NCBI GenBank assembly: GCA_031548885.1
Contig: JAVBQO010000002.1
Coordinates: 99,130-163,129, forward strand
DNA length: 64,000 bases
Reading direction: 5' to 3'
From: JAVBQO01 sp031548885
GTDB lineage: Bacteria > Patescibacteriota > Saccharimonadia > Saccharimonadales > Saccharimonadaceae
This document shows positions 14,929 to 23,780 of the stretch, piece by piece. A program made the translations under genes and the position numbers. Every line of letters begins with the position of its first letter. Position 1 is the first letter of the stretch. Below the pieces are notes generated by a model. That model was not told the DNA's origin. It ran no database searches and was given only the letters and a program-made list of their open reading frames with translations.

Positions 14929-16539
14929 ATGAAACGGAACAAACTAAGCGCTGGCGTCAAAAGCGTTTGCGAAAAATACTTTGCGAAAAATTCGTGGTTG
15001 GATCGCCATTGGAAAATCGTGGCGATTTTCGCAATCATCGCCGCGGTCGGTTTGTACGTTTGGCTATGCTGGGCAAACATTGGCAAATGGTCGATTTGGT
15101 TCGACGAATCGTTCGGCGCGTATCTGATTCGATTCAATGTTGCCGACATTGCGAAATATACGGCGCATGATGTGCATCCGCCACTGTATTATTTGTTGCT
15201 GAAGTTGTGGGCAGCGATTTTCGGAAACAGCGACGTGGCGCTGCGATCGCTCAGTGTCGTGTTTGGCGCGGGCGTGATTATCGCCGGATTCGGACTGACC
15301 AAAAAAATGTTTGGTCGCGCGGCGGCGTTCATTGTTTTGCTGTTGCTGGCGTTGTCACCGATGTTGGTGCGCTACGGCTTCGAAGCTCGCATGTATACGA
15401 TGGTTGCGTTTGTTGCCATCGTGGCGACATGGTTGTTGGTGTTGGCACGCCAGCGGAATTCGCGAAAACTGTGGGTCGCGTACGGCGTGGTGATTGCGCT
15501 GGGCATGTGGACGCATTATTTCACGGCGCTGATTTGGGTGGCGCATTTGGTGTGGCAATATGTCGATTTACGCATGAATAATTTGCGCGGCAAAAACTTG
15601 CGAAAAGTTTTTTTCAGCAAAAATATGCTGTGGGGCTACGGCGTCGGGATTGTGGTATTTTTGCCGTGGCTGCCGTATATGATTTGGCAACTGCGCACCG
15701 TGACCGGCAGCGGATTTTGGATTCCGAATGTCGGTGTTGATACGGCGACTGATTATGCTTCGAATGCGTTGGTTTATTCGCCGCATGACGCGGTGTCGCC
15801 GTGGGCGGCGCTACTGATTTTCGCAGTTGTTGGGCTGGGTTTGTGGCTAGCAATTCGAACGTACAAGTCAATGCAGCGCAGCGAAAAGCGAAAACTTTGG
15901 CTCATTATTTTTTCGGCGTTTTTGCCGCCAATCCTGCTGTTTTTGGCGTCGTTGCCGCCGATGCGATCGTCGTTCGTTGATCGCTATTTATTGCCGTCGG
16001 TTGTGATTGGCGTGGTTTTCGCGGCGGTTGTGATTCGCTTTCGCCGCAAAGATTCGATCGGCAACGTTTTTCGCACGATTTTGTTCGTTGCGACGTTGGC
16101 GGCGTCGATTGTCGGCATCGTTAATGTCATGCACTACGGCAATTACAATTTTTTCACCCGTAGCGTTTCACGCGCCCAGGAAACAGCCAACGCAATCGCC
16201 GCTCAGTCCGAAAACGCGCCAATTATCGCCGATTCAACGTGGACATTTTACGACTCAATTCAATACGATACGCCGGAAAATCCAGTGTATTTTTTGGATG
16301 CTAGTACCAATTATCACTATGGATCGCTGATGATGCTGCGCGACAACGATTTTCGCAAAGTCAAAAACATCGACGACATCGCCAAACCCGGCGACAAAGT
16401 TTGGTACGTCAGCGGCGACGGCGCTGCCGACCGGCCGCCGTTTGATAATTGGAAATTGTTGCGAACTGTGCAAATATCAAATTCGATTGCCAACGATGCA
16501 AAGCCCGATGTGATGGCCGCCGAATATTTGGTCGATTAG
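14929..16539 (+). CDS. GT39-like membrane glycosyltransferase (GT-C fold)
   Basis: A 536-residue polytopic protein resembling the ArnT/PMT family that moves sugars from polyprenyl phosphate to an acceptor outside the membrane. The first extracytoplasmic loop carries the GT-C signature WFDESFGAYL followed by DVHPPLYYLLLKLW. About ten or eleven membrane spans are followed by a soluble C-terminal domain from about residue 400. The ATG at 14929 was chosen because TACAAT (14916-14921) ends seven bases before it and the earlier frame overlaps the flavoprotein gene. It overlaps the convergent OpgC-like gene by 4 bp. The acceptor is unknown. Confidence 0.85.
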   Translation: MKRNKLSAGVKSVCEKYFAKNSWLDRHWKIVAIFAIIAAVGLYVWLCWANIGKWSIWFDESFGAYLIRFNVADIAKYTAHDVHPPLYYLLLKLWAAIFGNSDVALRSLSVVFGAGVIIAGFGLTKKMFGRAAAFIVLLLLALSPMLVRYGFEARMYTMVAFVAIVATWLLVLARQRNSRKLWVAYGVVIALGMWTHYFTALIWVAHLVWQYVDLRMNNLRGKNLRKVFFSKNMLWGYGVGIVVFLPWLPYMIWQLRTVTGSGFWIPNVGVDTATDYASNALVYSPHDAVSPWAALLIFAVVGLGLWLAIRTYKSMQRSEKRKLWLIIFSAFLPPILLFLASLPPMRSSFVDRYLLPSVVIGVVFAAVVIRFRRKDSIGNVFRTILFVATLAASIVGIVNVMHYGNYNFFTRSVSRAQETANAIAAQSENAPIIADSTWTFYDSIQYDTPENPVYFLDASTNYHYGSLMMLRDNDFRKVKNIDDIAKPGDKVWYVSGDGAADRPPFDNWKLLRTVQISNSIANDAKPDVMAAEYLVD

Positions 16540-17654
16540 CGCGGGATGATTCTCATCAAAAATTTGTAGTGAATCGCCACCCAAACCAGTGCGACGCAGC
16601 CGATCGAAATTGCCAAGTTGAACAAAACGCCGCCCGGATTCAAAAACAAGTGTGCGAAAAACAGCACGAACGCGCCGACGATATACGAATACAGCGAATT
16701 CGTGCCAAACGGCAGAATGAGCCAGCCGAACTTTCGCACGATCCACGATTCGGATTTTCGCACTACCATGAACCCGGCCGTGAACCACAGCAAAAATAGC
16801 AAAATGCGCGGCAGTGGCAACGATTCTTTGACGAAGAAATTGGCGTACCATTCCGATTGCAGCGGCGCGATAATGTCATGCATATGGCCGCCAATATCAA
16901 ACGTGAATAGCACGACGATAACATTGGCGAACAGTGTAATTGTCGCCAGCGAAACAACGCCCGCGAAAATGATTTTTCGCAGACCGGTCGAACGTTTTCG
17001 CCACCACGCGGCGATGTTTTTCCAATTGAACCCAACGATCATGCCGCCGAAAAACAGCAATTGCCACGCCAGCGGCTGCCAAGCATCACGCGTCGCGTCC
17101 GACAAACCCGCCGTGGGTGGAAAACACAGCCACAAAATAATCGAACCAGCCAATGCGACGTACCACCAACCTTTTCGCAGCAGCCACATGACGATCGGGC
17201 TCGCCAGCAAAAACAAACTGTACATGTACAAATAATCTGCCCAGCCGTAATGGTATTGAAATGTCACAGTTTTCCAGATGGTTTCAAAAAAGTTGGCGCT
17301 CGGCGGCAGAATTCCGCTTTTTAATCCTGGACTTTGCAAAAATATCCAACCGATTAGTGTGAACAGAATCGTTAGAATAATGCTTGTCAAATACAATTTC
17401 CCGGCGCGTCCGAGCAGTAATTTCGCAACTTTTTGAAACGGTTCACGGATTAGTTTTTGCCCACGCACCATACCCAGAACAATGCCAGAAATAAAAAAGA
17501 ATCCTTCGGCGGCCGACGCAAACAAATCGCCGCGCATTTCGACCCATTCCAAACCATTCGGATAAAAATGCAGATGGTTCAAAATAATCGCAATCATAAA
17601 ATAGCCTCGCATAATATCGAGTGCGACCAAGCGCGTTTTGATTTTTGCAACCAT
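16536..17654 (-). CDS. OpgC-type membrane acyltransferase
   Basis: A 372-residue protein with about ten transmembrane helices. The opening RLVALDIMRGYFMIAIILNHL and the FFFISGIVLGMVRG segment match OpgC and related acyltransferase-3 proteins, which transfer succinyl or acetyl groups to extracytoplasmic glycans. It faces the GT39-like gene, and both probably act on cell-surface polymers. A TATGAT box lies 8 bases before the ATG. Substrate unknown. Confidence 0.8.
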   Translation of the reverse strand: MVAKIKTRLVALDIMRGYFMIAIILNHLHFYPNGLEWVEMRGDLFASAAEGFFFISGIVLGMVRGQKLIREPFQKVAKLLLGRAGKLYLTSIILTILFTLIGWIFLQSPGLKSGILPPSANFFETIWKTVTFQYHYGWADYLYMYSLFLLASPIVMWLLRKGWWYVALAGSIILWLCFPPTAGLSDATRDAWQPLAWQLLFFGGMIVGFNWKNIAAWWRKRSTGLRKIIFAGVVSLATITLFANVIVVLFTFDIGGHMHDIIAPLQSEWYANFFVKESLPLPRILLFLLWFTAGFMVVRKSESWIVRKFGWLILPFGTNSLYSYIVGAFVLFFAHLFLNPGGVLFNLAISIGCVALVWVAIHYKFLMRIIPR

Positions 17655-17751
17655 CGCATTCCATCATAGCAAATTTTGCACGCCGATTGCTGTGTCGCGA
17701 AAACGTGGTATTATTCAGTAATCACTCAGAAAAGTTGAGGAAAATAATCGT

Positions 17752-18426
17752 ATGAAAGTATTATTAGTAGAGGATGAACACAAAATAGCAAACGCAATTC
17801 GCCAAGGGTTGCGACAAGAACATTACATGACGGAGATCTGTTACGATGGCGACAGCGGGCTGGCCGCGGCGCTGGGCGACGAATACGATTTGATTATTTT
17901 GGATCGCATGTTGCCCGGTGTTGACGGGCTGACGATTTGCCAAAAAATTCGCGAAAATCGTATTCAAACGCCGATTTTGATTTTGACCGCCAAAGGCCAA
18001 GTGCGCGACAAAGTCGACGGACTGGACGCCGGCGCCGACGATTATTTGGTTAAACCGTTTAGTTTTGAGGAATTGTTGGCGCGAATTCGTGCGTTGTTGC
18101 GCCGACCGCAGGAAACGATCGACAATACGTTGAAAGTCGGCGATTTGACGCTCGATACCGTGACATTTAACGTCATGCGCGGCGAAACCAAAATCAATTT
18201 GACCAGCACGGAATTCGCGCTACTGGAATATTTGATGCGAAACACCGGCCGCGTTTTGTCCAAAACCAATATCATTAGCCACGTGTGGGATTTTGACGCT
18301 GACGTATTGCCAAACACCGTCGAAGCGTACATCGGATATTTGCGTACCAAAATCGACAAACCATTTCCCAAATCGCCGGCACTTATTCAAACAGTGCGCG
18401 GTTTTGGGTATAAAATTGAAGCATGA
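17752..18426 (+). CDS. OmpR/PhoB-family response regulator
   Basis: A 224-residue regulator. The receiver domain (VEDEHKI, DLIILDRMLPGVDG with Asp51, LTAKG, KPFSFEEL) is followed by a winged-helix DNA-binding domain (LTSTEFALLEYLMRN ... NTVEAYIGYLRTKI ... RGFGYKI). The stop overlaps the histidine kinase start as ATGA. TTGAGG lies about 15 bases before the ATG and TATTAT near 17709. The nearest downstream target candidates are the MacB-type ABC genes at 20359-22409. Confidence 0.93.
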   Translation: MKVLLVEDEHKIANAIRQGLRQEHYMTEICYDGDSGLAAALGDEYDLIILDRMLPGVDGLTICQKIRENRIQTPILILTAKGQVRDKVDGLDAGADDYLVKPFSFEELLARIRALLRRPQETIDNTLKVGDLTLDTVTFNVMRGETKINLTSTEFALLEYLMRNTGRVLSKTNIISHVWDFDADVLPNTVEAYIGYLRTKIDKPFPKSPALIQTVRGFGYKIEA

Positions 18427-19418
18427 AACTTTTCACTTCGGCAACAGTCAAATTAACGTTTTGGTATTTGGCGCTCATCATGGTAATCAGCGTCAGTTTC
18501 AGCGTGGCGCTGTACAGCATTTCGGCACGCGAATTTGACCGCGAAATGCCACCTGATTTGCCGACGCAGCGCTATCAATTGTTTCAAAACGATCAAGTCA
18601 TGCTACGCGATATTTTTCGCGAACGTGCCCAGCAAAGCCGCGCCAATATCATCGGTAGCTTGGTCATTTTCAACTGCGTCACGTTGGCGCTGGGCGGCGT
18701 GGCTAGTTTTCTGTTCGCGCGTCGCACATTGCAGCCGATTGAAAATGCCATGCGTGCTCAAGGTCGTTTTGTCAGCGACGCCAGTCACGAACTTCGCACG
18801 CCGCTTGCGGTGATTCAGGCCGAAAACGAAGTTGCACTGCGTGACAAAAAAATGTCTGCGAAAAGTTTGCGTACTGTCGTCGCCAGCAATTTGGAGGAAA
18901 TCGAAAAACTTCGGGCGCTGTCCGACCGATTGTTGAAATTGTCACGCGACGAAAAAGTTGATCTGACACGCATCGACATCGAACAGCCAGCGATTGACGC
19001 GGTCGGCCGCATCGTGAATGTAGCACAGGCGAAAAACATCTCGATCGAAAACACTATTTCGTCAAAGTTTGTCCGTACTAACGCGGAAAGCTTGACCGAT
19101 ATTTTGGTAATTTTGCTAGATAACGCGATCAAATACAGCGCCGAAAATTCGCAAATCGAAATCGGCGTCGTCGCATCAAATCGCGTCGCGAAATTGTATA
19201 TTCGCGATCACGGCGTGGGGATTTCGCCCGACGATTTGCCGCACGTTTTCGACCAATTTTACCGCGCGGAAAGTTCGCGAACATCGGACGGATATGGTTT
19301 GGGTTTGGCTTTGGCGCAGCGTTTGGCCGGGCAGATTGGCACGAAAATTCATGTCGACAGCGAAGTCGGAAAAGGTTCGACATTTTCGATAACGTTCCCG
19401 ATTTTGGCGCGGAAATAA
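18423..19418 (+). CDS. Sensor histidine kinase
   Basis: A 331-residue HisKA kinase with two transmembrane helices (about residues 8-28 and 76-98) enclosing a short extracytoplasmic sensor of about 45 residues. There is no obvious HAMP domain. The H box SDASHELRTPLAVIQAENEV, N box LLDNAIKYSAEN, G1 box DHGVGISPDDL and G2 box GYGLGLALAQRLA are all present, so catalysis should be intact. It is coupled to the response regulator by ATGA. The short sensor suggests detection at the membrane, as in envelope-stress kinases. Confidence 0.92.
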   Translation: MKLFTSATVKLTFWYLALIMVISVSFSVALYSISAREFDREMPPDLPTQRYQLFQNDQVMLRDIFRERAQQSRANIIGSLVIFNCVTLALGGVASFLFARRTLQPIENAMRAQGRFVSDASHELRTPLAVIQAENEVALRDKKMSAKSLRTVVASNLEEIEKLRALSDRLLKLSRDEKVDLTRIDIEQPAIDAVGRIVNVAQAKNISIENTISSKFVRTNAESLTDILVILLDNAIKYSAENSQIEIGVVASNRVAKLYIRDHGVGISPDDLPHVFDQFYRAESSRTSDGYGLGLALAQRLAGQIGTKIHVDSEVGKGSTFSITFPILARK

Positions 19419-19469
19419 TTTCGCAAAATAAAAAACCACGAAATGTGGTCCTGCGAAAACTGATTTATA

Positions 19470-19485
19470 TGACAAGCAAGCGTTT
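19470..19485. repeat. Left arm of 16-bp inverted repeat flanking a GC-rich gene
   Basis: TGACAAGCAAGCGTTT here is repeated perfectly in inverted orientation at 20143-20158 (AAACGCTTGCTTGTCA). The pair encloses about 657 bp with one GC-rich gene. Confidence 0.8.
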
Positions 19486-19507
19486 GATTTGCGAAGGGCG
19501 CTGTGGC

Positions 19508-19541
19508 GGCCGAAGCGGGAGCGAATCCCGGGTCGGCCGTC
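19508..19541. terminator. GC-rich hairpin downstream of the gene at 19555
   Basis: CGGCCGA and TCGGCCG form the outer stem, with GGG/CCC inside. It lies just past the stop of the reverse-strand gene. There is no T run, so intrinsic termination is uncertain. Confidence 0.4.
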
Positions 19542-19554
19542 ACGAATGGCGAGT

Positions 19555-20031
19555 CTAGAACAGCGTTTTGTCAACCGACTGGTCTGTCTCGGGGATGCCG
19601 ATTGTAGCAGTCAGGTGGCAGCTGTCGGGGTCATACCCGTGATGCGCTGCCCACGCGTACATAGCCCTCTTGAGCGTCCGTGCGAGTGGCCCGAAGTTAG
19701 GTTCTTCCGGCAGCTCTTGTCGAATGACGACGCATTCGCTGTCAGTACGGCTCTTTGTTACGATCTGATAGGCTGTCTTGCCGTCGTTCCAGCCGAGACC
19801 AGCGAGAACCAGGGAAACGATCTCGTCGGTTGCCTCGCTCACCTCTTCCTTCGAGAACGCTACGCCGAGACGCACCCGCAAGGTGTTGCGGCGGCGCCAC
19901 TGCGGGTGGGCATCCTGTACGGCACGAATGTCGTTGATGGCCGCCCGTGTGCATTCGGGGATATCCATGACGGTGTGCAGGTCAATGAGGTCATTGCCGA
20001 GCACGATCACGATACGGTTGCGAATGTCCAT
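19555..20031 (-). CDS. GC-rich hypothetical protein in an inverted-repeat cassette
   Basis: A 158-residue soluble protein starting MDIRNRIVIVLGNDLIDLHT. The start at 20031 is supported by GAAAGGAAC upstream. Codon use is clearly richer in GC than the neighbours, and the GCGAAA hexamer common elsewhere is nearly absent. The gene is oriented against its neighbours and sits between 16-bp inverted repeats. I see no catalytic motif or known family. It is probably an acquired gene. Confidence 0.6.
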   Translation of the reverse strand: MDIRNRIVIVLGNDLIDLHTVMDIPECTRAAINDIRAVQDAHPQWRRRNTLRVRLGVAFSKEEVSEATDEIVSLVLAGLGWNDGKTAYQIVTKSRTDSECVVIRQELPEEPNFGPLARTLKRAMYAWAAHHGYDPDSCHLTATIGIPETDQSVDKTLF

Positions 20032-20142
20032 GGTAGTTCCTTTCGGATGCTCGGTCGGCGAAATGCCAAGGTGCACCATCTGGGCGCACAAACCGAGATT
20101 TCGCAAAACTACAACTAACATTGCGAAAACTCGATTCGTGCA

Positions 20143-20158
20143 AAACGCTTGCTTGTCA
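20143..20158. repeat. Right arm of 16-bp inverted repeat
   Basis: AAACGCTTGCTTGTCA is the exact reverse complement of 19470-19485. No clear target-site duplication is visible outside the two arms. Confidence 0.8.
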
Positions 20159-20241
20159 AAGTTCGCAATTTGACAAATTCAACGCAAGATTACGGAATCA
20201 ACAAAAAGCTAATATATATATATCACTTCTTGTCGAAAAAG

Positions 20242-20279
20242 TCAATATCAATATCAATATCAATATCAATATCAATATC
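20242..20279 (+). repeat. Hexanucleotide tandem repeat (TCAATA)x6
   Basis: Six perfect copies of TCAATA plus two bases, within the 327-bp gap upstream of the ABC permease gene. A short TA run (TATATATATAT) precedes it at about 20213. The tract is 80 bp before the start codon at 20359. Copy-number change would alter promoter or leader spacing in 6-bp steps. Confidence 0.95.
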
Positions 20280-20358
20280 CAATGCATTCCCCGAAAACCA
20301 TTCAGCTCCAATTCAGAAAATCCCGATATTCTGGTCGCAAATAACCAGAAAGGAATAC

Positions 20359-21738
20359 ATGAACACATTTTCACGAGGCGTGCGCAACGCGTTTCGCAAC
20401 GGCATCCGCACGGTCGCGATCGTGCTGATTTTGGGATTATCAATCGGGTTAAGTTTGGCCATGTTGTTGGCTGGTCAGGCCGTCGACAAAAAAATCGACC
20501 AAGTAAAATCAAGCGTCGGAAACACGATCACGGTCAACCCGGCCGGCGTGCGCGGGTTCGAAGGCGGCGGCACGGCGCTGACTGATTCGCAAGTAACCCA
20601 AGTCAAAAATTTGGCGCACGTTTCGGGCGTGACGTCGACATTATCGGACCGATTGTCGTCGGATAATACGAATTTGGAATCAGCGGTCGAAGCGGGCGGA
20701 ATCGGTGAACGGTTCCAAGGCGAAAATAACTCAAATTCGTCTTCACAAACGTCGCAAAACATGCCACAAATGCCAAATGACAGCGATGGAACGACGCGCG
20801 AAATCAAAATTCCATTGACGGTAATTGGCACAACTGGTCCGTCGAATGTCAGCGAAATCGGCGCGGTCACATTATCGAGCGGCGAAATGATCGACGCGGA
20901 TTCTTCGGCAAACGAAGCGTTGATCGGCCAAGGTTTGGCGGATAAAAACGAATTGAAAGTCGGCGACGCATTCACGGCATACGGCCAAAGCGTCACGGTT
21001 TCGGGAATTATCGACACTAGCGAAAACCGCTTCGCCGGCAACATGATCGTCATGCCGATTGCGACGTTACAAAACCTGTCCGACCAATCCGGCACAGTCA
21101 ACGCGATGATCGTCACGGCGGATTCGATCGACAATGCGGACGCGGTTGTTAGCGAAATCACAAACGCGCTCGGTTCATCGACGGTCGACGTCACATCGGC
21201 CAAAGACCAAGCTGAATCGGCAGTTGAGCCGTTGGAATCGATCAAAAATATTAGCACGTTTTCGTTGATCGCCGCAGTTGTAGCGGGCGGAATCATCATC
21301 CTTCTCGCGATGATCATGATCGTTCGCGAACGTCGCCGCGAAATCGGCGCATTGAAAGCCATCGGCGCGACGAACAAAACGGTCACGATGCAATTCGTCG
21401 TCGAATCGTTGACGTTGACGTTGATCGCGTCGATCGTCGGCATCGTGATCGGCATCGCAGCAGCGAATCCTTTGACGAAAATGCTGGTGAATAACGCGGA
21501 AAGTTCTTCGCAAACGTCGCAACAAGGCCCGGGTCAAGGCGGTCCAGGCGGCGGCCAACGACGCATGAATTTCGCAACCCGCGGCGTGGAAAATGTCAAA
21601 GACATCACAGCGAACATCAATTGGACGGTTGTGGCATATGGTTTGGGCGCGGCACTCGTCATTGCGGCGATCGGTTCAGCGGCAGCCAGCATGATTATCA
21701 CTAAAGTTCGACCGGCGGAAGCGGTCAGATCGGAGTAG
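20359..21738 (+). CDS. MacB/FtsX-type ABC transporter permease
   Basis: A 459-residue permease with one N-terminal transmembrane helix, a large extracytoplasmic MacB_PCD domain, and three C-terminal helices of the FtsX domain (around residues 300-330, 345-375 and 430-455). The extracytoplasmic part has an S/N/Q-rich linker (NNSNSSSQTSQNMPQMP), and the last loop has a G/Q/P-rich insert (QQGPGQGGPGGGQRR). The start at 20359 follows AGAAAGGA; the frame is open further upstream through the hexamer repeat, but that part looks non-coding. It pairs with the ATPase 2 bp downstream. Confidence 0.88.
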   Translation: MNTFSRGVRNAFRNGIRTVAIVLILGLSIGLSLAMLLAGQAVDKKIDQVKSSVGNTITVNPAGVRGFEGGGTALTDSQVTQVKNLAHVSGVTSTLSDRLSSDNTNLESAVEAGGIGERFQGENNSNSSSQTSQNMPQMPNDSDGTTREIKIPLTVIGTTGPSNVSEIGAVTLSSGEMIDADSSANEALIGQGLADKNELKVGDAFTAYGQSVTVSGIIDTSENRFAGNMIVMPIATLQNLSDQSGTVNAMIVTADSIDNADAVVSEITNALGSSTVDVTSAKDQAESAVEPLESIKNISTFSLIAAVVAGGIIILLAMIMIVRERRREIGALKAIGATNKTVTMQFVVESLTLTLIASIVGIVIGIAAANPLTKMLVNNAESSSQTSQQGPGQGGPGGGQRRMNFATRGVENVKDITANINWTVVAYGLGAALVIAAIGSAAASMIITKVRPAEAVRSE

Positions 21739-21740
21739 AA

Positions 21741-22409
21741 ATGTTGAAAGTTTCAAACTTGACCAAAACGTACGCCAGCGAATCGGGCGACGTTCACGCA
21801 GTCAGCGACGTGTCGTTCGAAGTTCCAGGCGGCACGTTTGCCTCGATCATTGGCAAATCCGGTTCGGGCAAATCGACGCTGCTGTCGCTGCTCGGCGCGC
21901 TCGACAAACCGACGTCCGGTTCGGTCGTCGTGGCCGACCGCGACGTGGCGAAGTTATCCGGCCGTGCACTGAACGATTATCGTTGTCGCGAAATCGGATT
22001 CGTGTTTCAAAACTATCATTTGATTCCGAATTTAACAGCGCTGGAAAATGTCTGCTTGCCGATGGAATTTGCTCATGCACCAAAACAAAAACGCCTGGCG
22101 CGCGCCAAAAAATTGTTGGAAAGTGTTGGTTTGACAAAGGAAAAACACTCGCGAAAACCCGGTCGTTTGTCCGGCGGCGAACAGCAGCGTGTGGCGATTG
22201 CCCGGGCGCTGGCCAATCATCCGAATCTGATCTTGGCGGACGAGCCAACCGGTAATTTGGACGACGCAACTGGCAAAATGATTTTCGATCTGTTGCACCA
22301 ATTGACGCGCAGCGAAAAAGTCACCATCGTCGCCGTGACGCACGATTTGGACATTGCGGGCAAAACGGACGAATCGTTTAAATTATCGGACGGAGAGTTG
22401 ATGCGATAA
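21741..22409 (+). CDS. ABC transporter ATPase (MacB/LolD type)
   Basis: A 222-residue nucleotide-binding subunit. Walker A GKSGSGKST, Q loop FVFQNYHLIP, signature LSGGEQQRVAIARAL, Walker B LILADEPTGNLD and the H loop VAVTHDLD are all intact. It follows the permease by 2 bp, and the two should form an exporter or mechanotransmission complex for peptides, lipoproteins or antimicrobials. The two-component genes upstream make a stress- or peptide-responsive exporter likely, but the substrate is not readable. Confidence 0.93.
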   Translation: MLKVSNLTKTYASESGDVHAVSDVSFEVPGGTFASIIGKSGSGKSTLLSLLGALDKPTSGSVVVADRDVAKLSGRALNDYRCREIGFVFQNYHLIPNLTALENVCLPMEFAHAPKQKRLARAKKLLESVGLTKEKHSRKPGRLSGGEQQRVAIARALANHPNLILADEPTGNLDDATGKMIFDLLHQLTRSEKVTIVAVTHDLDIAGKTDESFKLSDGELMR

Positions 22410-22429
22410 CTTTTGCAAAGCGGCATCTG

Positions 22430-22852
22430 TTATTCAAGGCGTTGTTTTGCATTATTGATATCGTTTCTATCTAGCCCGCCGTCACGGAATGTTACCGGAA
22501 AGTTAATTCGCGAAAGATCGCCAGTTGCTATCCACCGATACTTATCGTGCTCAAAACTTAAAATAATATCGCCATGAAATTGATTCGAGCAAAACAGGTA
22601 TTTTGTGATCTGCAAAGTATTTTTATCGCGCCATGAATCATTTCTGACCAGTGTTATATTGTCAACTGTTAACCTCGTTTCTTCGAAAGTCTCGCGCATA
22701 ATGGAAGATTCGGGACGCTCGCTAGGTTCGACGCGACCACCCGGTAAATCCCAAACTAGTGCCCGTCGTGGTGCGGTTGAACTTCTACGCAGTAACAGAA
22801 TATTGCCGTGGATGTCAAAGATTATGATTTTCGCAATCACCTTCGATTTCAT
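22430..22852 (-). CDS. NUDIX hydrolase with modified box
   Basis: A 140-residue NUDIX protein. The box occupies residues 39-61 (GRVEPSE ... RETFEETRL). The catalytic REUXEE core is intact but the conserved glycine after EE is arginine (EETRL instead of EEtGL). VWDLPG precedes the box as in MutT-like enzymes. It is divergent from tilS, with 33 bp between the two starts. Substrate unknown. Confidence 0.8.
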   Translation of the reverse strand: MKSKVIAKIIIFDIHGNILLLRRSSTAPRRALVWDLPGGRVEPSERPESSIMRETFEETRLTVDNITLVRNDSWRDKNTLQITKYLFCSNQFHGDIILSFEHDKYRWIATGDLSRINFPVTFRDGGLDRNDINNAKQRLE

Positions 22853-22885
22853 GCTGGCATTTTATCATACGGTTATAATGTATGT

Positions 22886-23710
22886 GTGAAATACGTTTTA
22901 GCAATTTCCGGCGGCGTCGATTCGGTCGTTTTGCTTGACCAGTTTGCGCGTGCGAAAAAAGATTTTGTCGTGGCGCATTTTGATCACGGCATTCGCGAAA
23001 ATTCGTCGCGTGATGCGGAATTCGTTCGCAAACTTTGCGAAAAATACAACGTCAAATTCGTTTGCGAAAAAGCCAATTTGGGTGCGAAATCGAGCGAAGA
23101 TTTGGCGCGACAAAAACGCTACGAATTCTTGCGAAAAACTGCCAAAACCGAAAAATCCGACCAAATTGTCACTGCGCACCACCAAGATGATTTGATCGAA
23201 ACCATCGTGATGAATTTGATTCGCGGCACCGGTTGGCGCGGTTTGGCGCCGATGTGGTCACCGGATATTTCGCGCCCGTTTTTGGCCAAATCCAAAGCCG
23301 AAATTGTCGATTACGCGCTGCAAAATAATTTGGTTTGGGCCGAGGACGAAACGAACTATACGCCGGATTATTTTCGCAATCGCGTGCGAAATGTGGTTGC
23401 GAAAATGTCGGGCGCAAATCGTCGGAAACTTGTTCAAATATGTCAAAAGCAAAATGAATTGCGTCGTGAAATTGAAAACGAAATCGCAAAGTTTTCGCAA
23501 CCAGAAATTTGCCGTTATGATCTGATTATGTGGCCGCAAAATGTGGCGCTAGAAATTTTGCGCGGCGCGACAAATGCGACGCTGACCCGCCCGCAAATCA
23601 GCCAAATTCTGCTGTTTGCGAAAACTGCCAAATCAGGAAAATCGCTCTATTTTGGCGCCAGTGTAAAAATCACGGCGAAAAAAGACGCAATATACGTGCG
23701 TACCTCTTGA
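22886..23710 (+). CDS. tilS: tRNA(Ile)-lysidine synthase
   Basis: A 274-residue TilS, which adds lysine to C34 of tRNA-Ile(CAU) so that it reads AUA. The PP-loop SGGVDS is at residues 8-13, followed by HFDHGIRENSSRDAEF and TAHHQDDLIETIVMNLIRGTGWRGL, all diagnostic. It is the short form, lacking most of the C-terminal domains of E. coli TilS (432 residues). The GTG start at 22886 was chosen because TATAAT (22874-22879) ends six bases before it and it places the PP loop at the usual distance from the N terminus. Confidence 0.93.
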   Translation: MKYVLAISGGVDSVVLLDQFARAKKDFVVAHFDHGIRENSSRDAEFVRKLCEKYNVKFVCEKANLGAKSSEDLARQKRYEFLRKTAKTEKSDQIVTAHHQDDLIETIVMNLIRGTGWRGLAPMWSPDISRPFLAKSKAEIVDYALQNNLVWAEDETNYTPDYFRNRVRNVVAKMSGANRRKLVQICQKQNELRREIENEIAKFSQPEICRYDLIMWPQNVALEILRGATNATLTRPQISQILLFAKTAKSGKSLYFGASVKITAKKDAIYVRTS

Positions 23711-23780
23711 AAATCTGCTAAAATAGGTAAAGTTGGTCTGCCTGCGCGGACTATGATGCTGAATTAATCAAAGGAAAATT

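Noticed and set aside
19555..20031. Integron gene cassette with attC
   Set aside because: The inverted repeats flank the gene on both sides rather than forming one attC site at its 3' end, and no IntI-type integrase is nearby.
20242..20279. Regular short repeats as a CRISPR array
   Set aside because: The unit is 6 bp without spacers, and no cas genes are in the window.
20149..20358. N-terminal extension of the ABC permease through the TCAATA repeat (an Ser-Ile repeat tail)
   Set aside because: The ATG at 20359 has AGAAAGGA upstream and a normal MacB-type N terminus follows; the extension is low-complexity and overlaps the inverted repeat.
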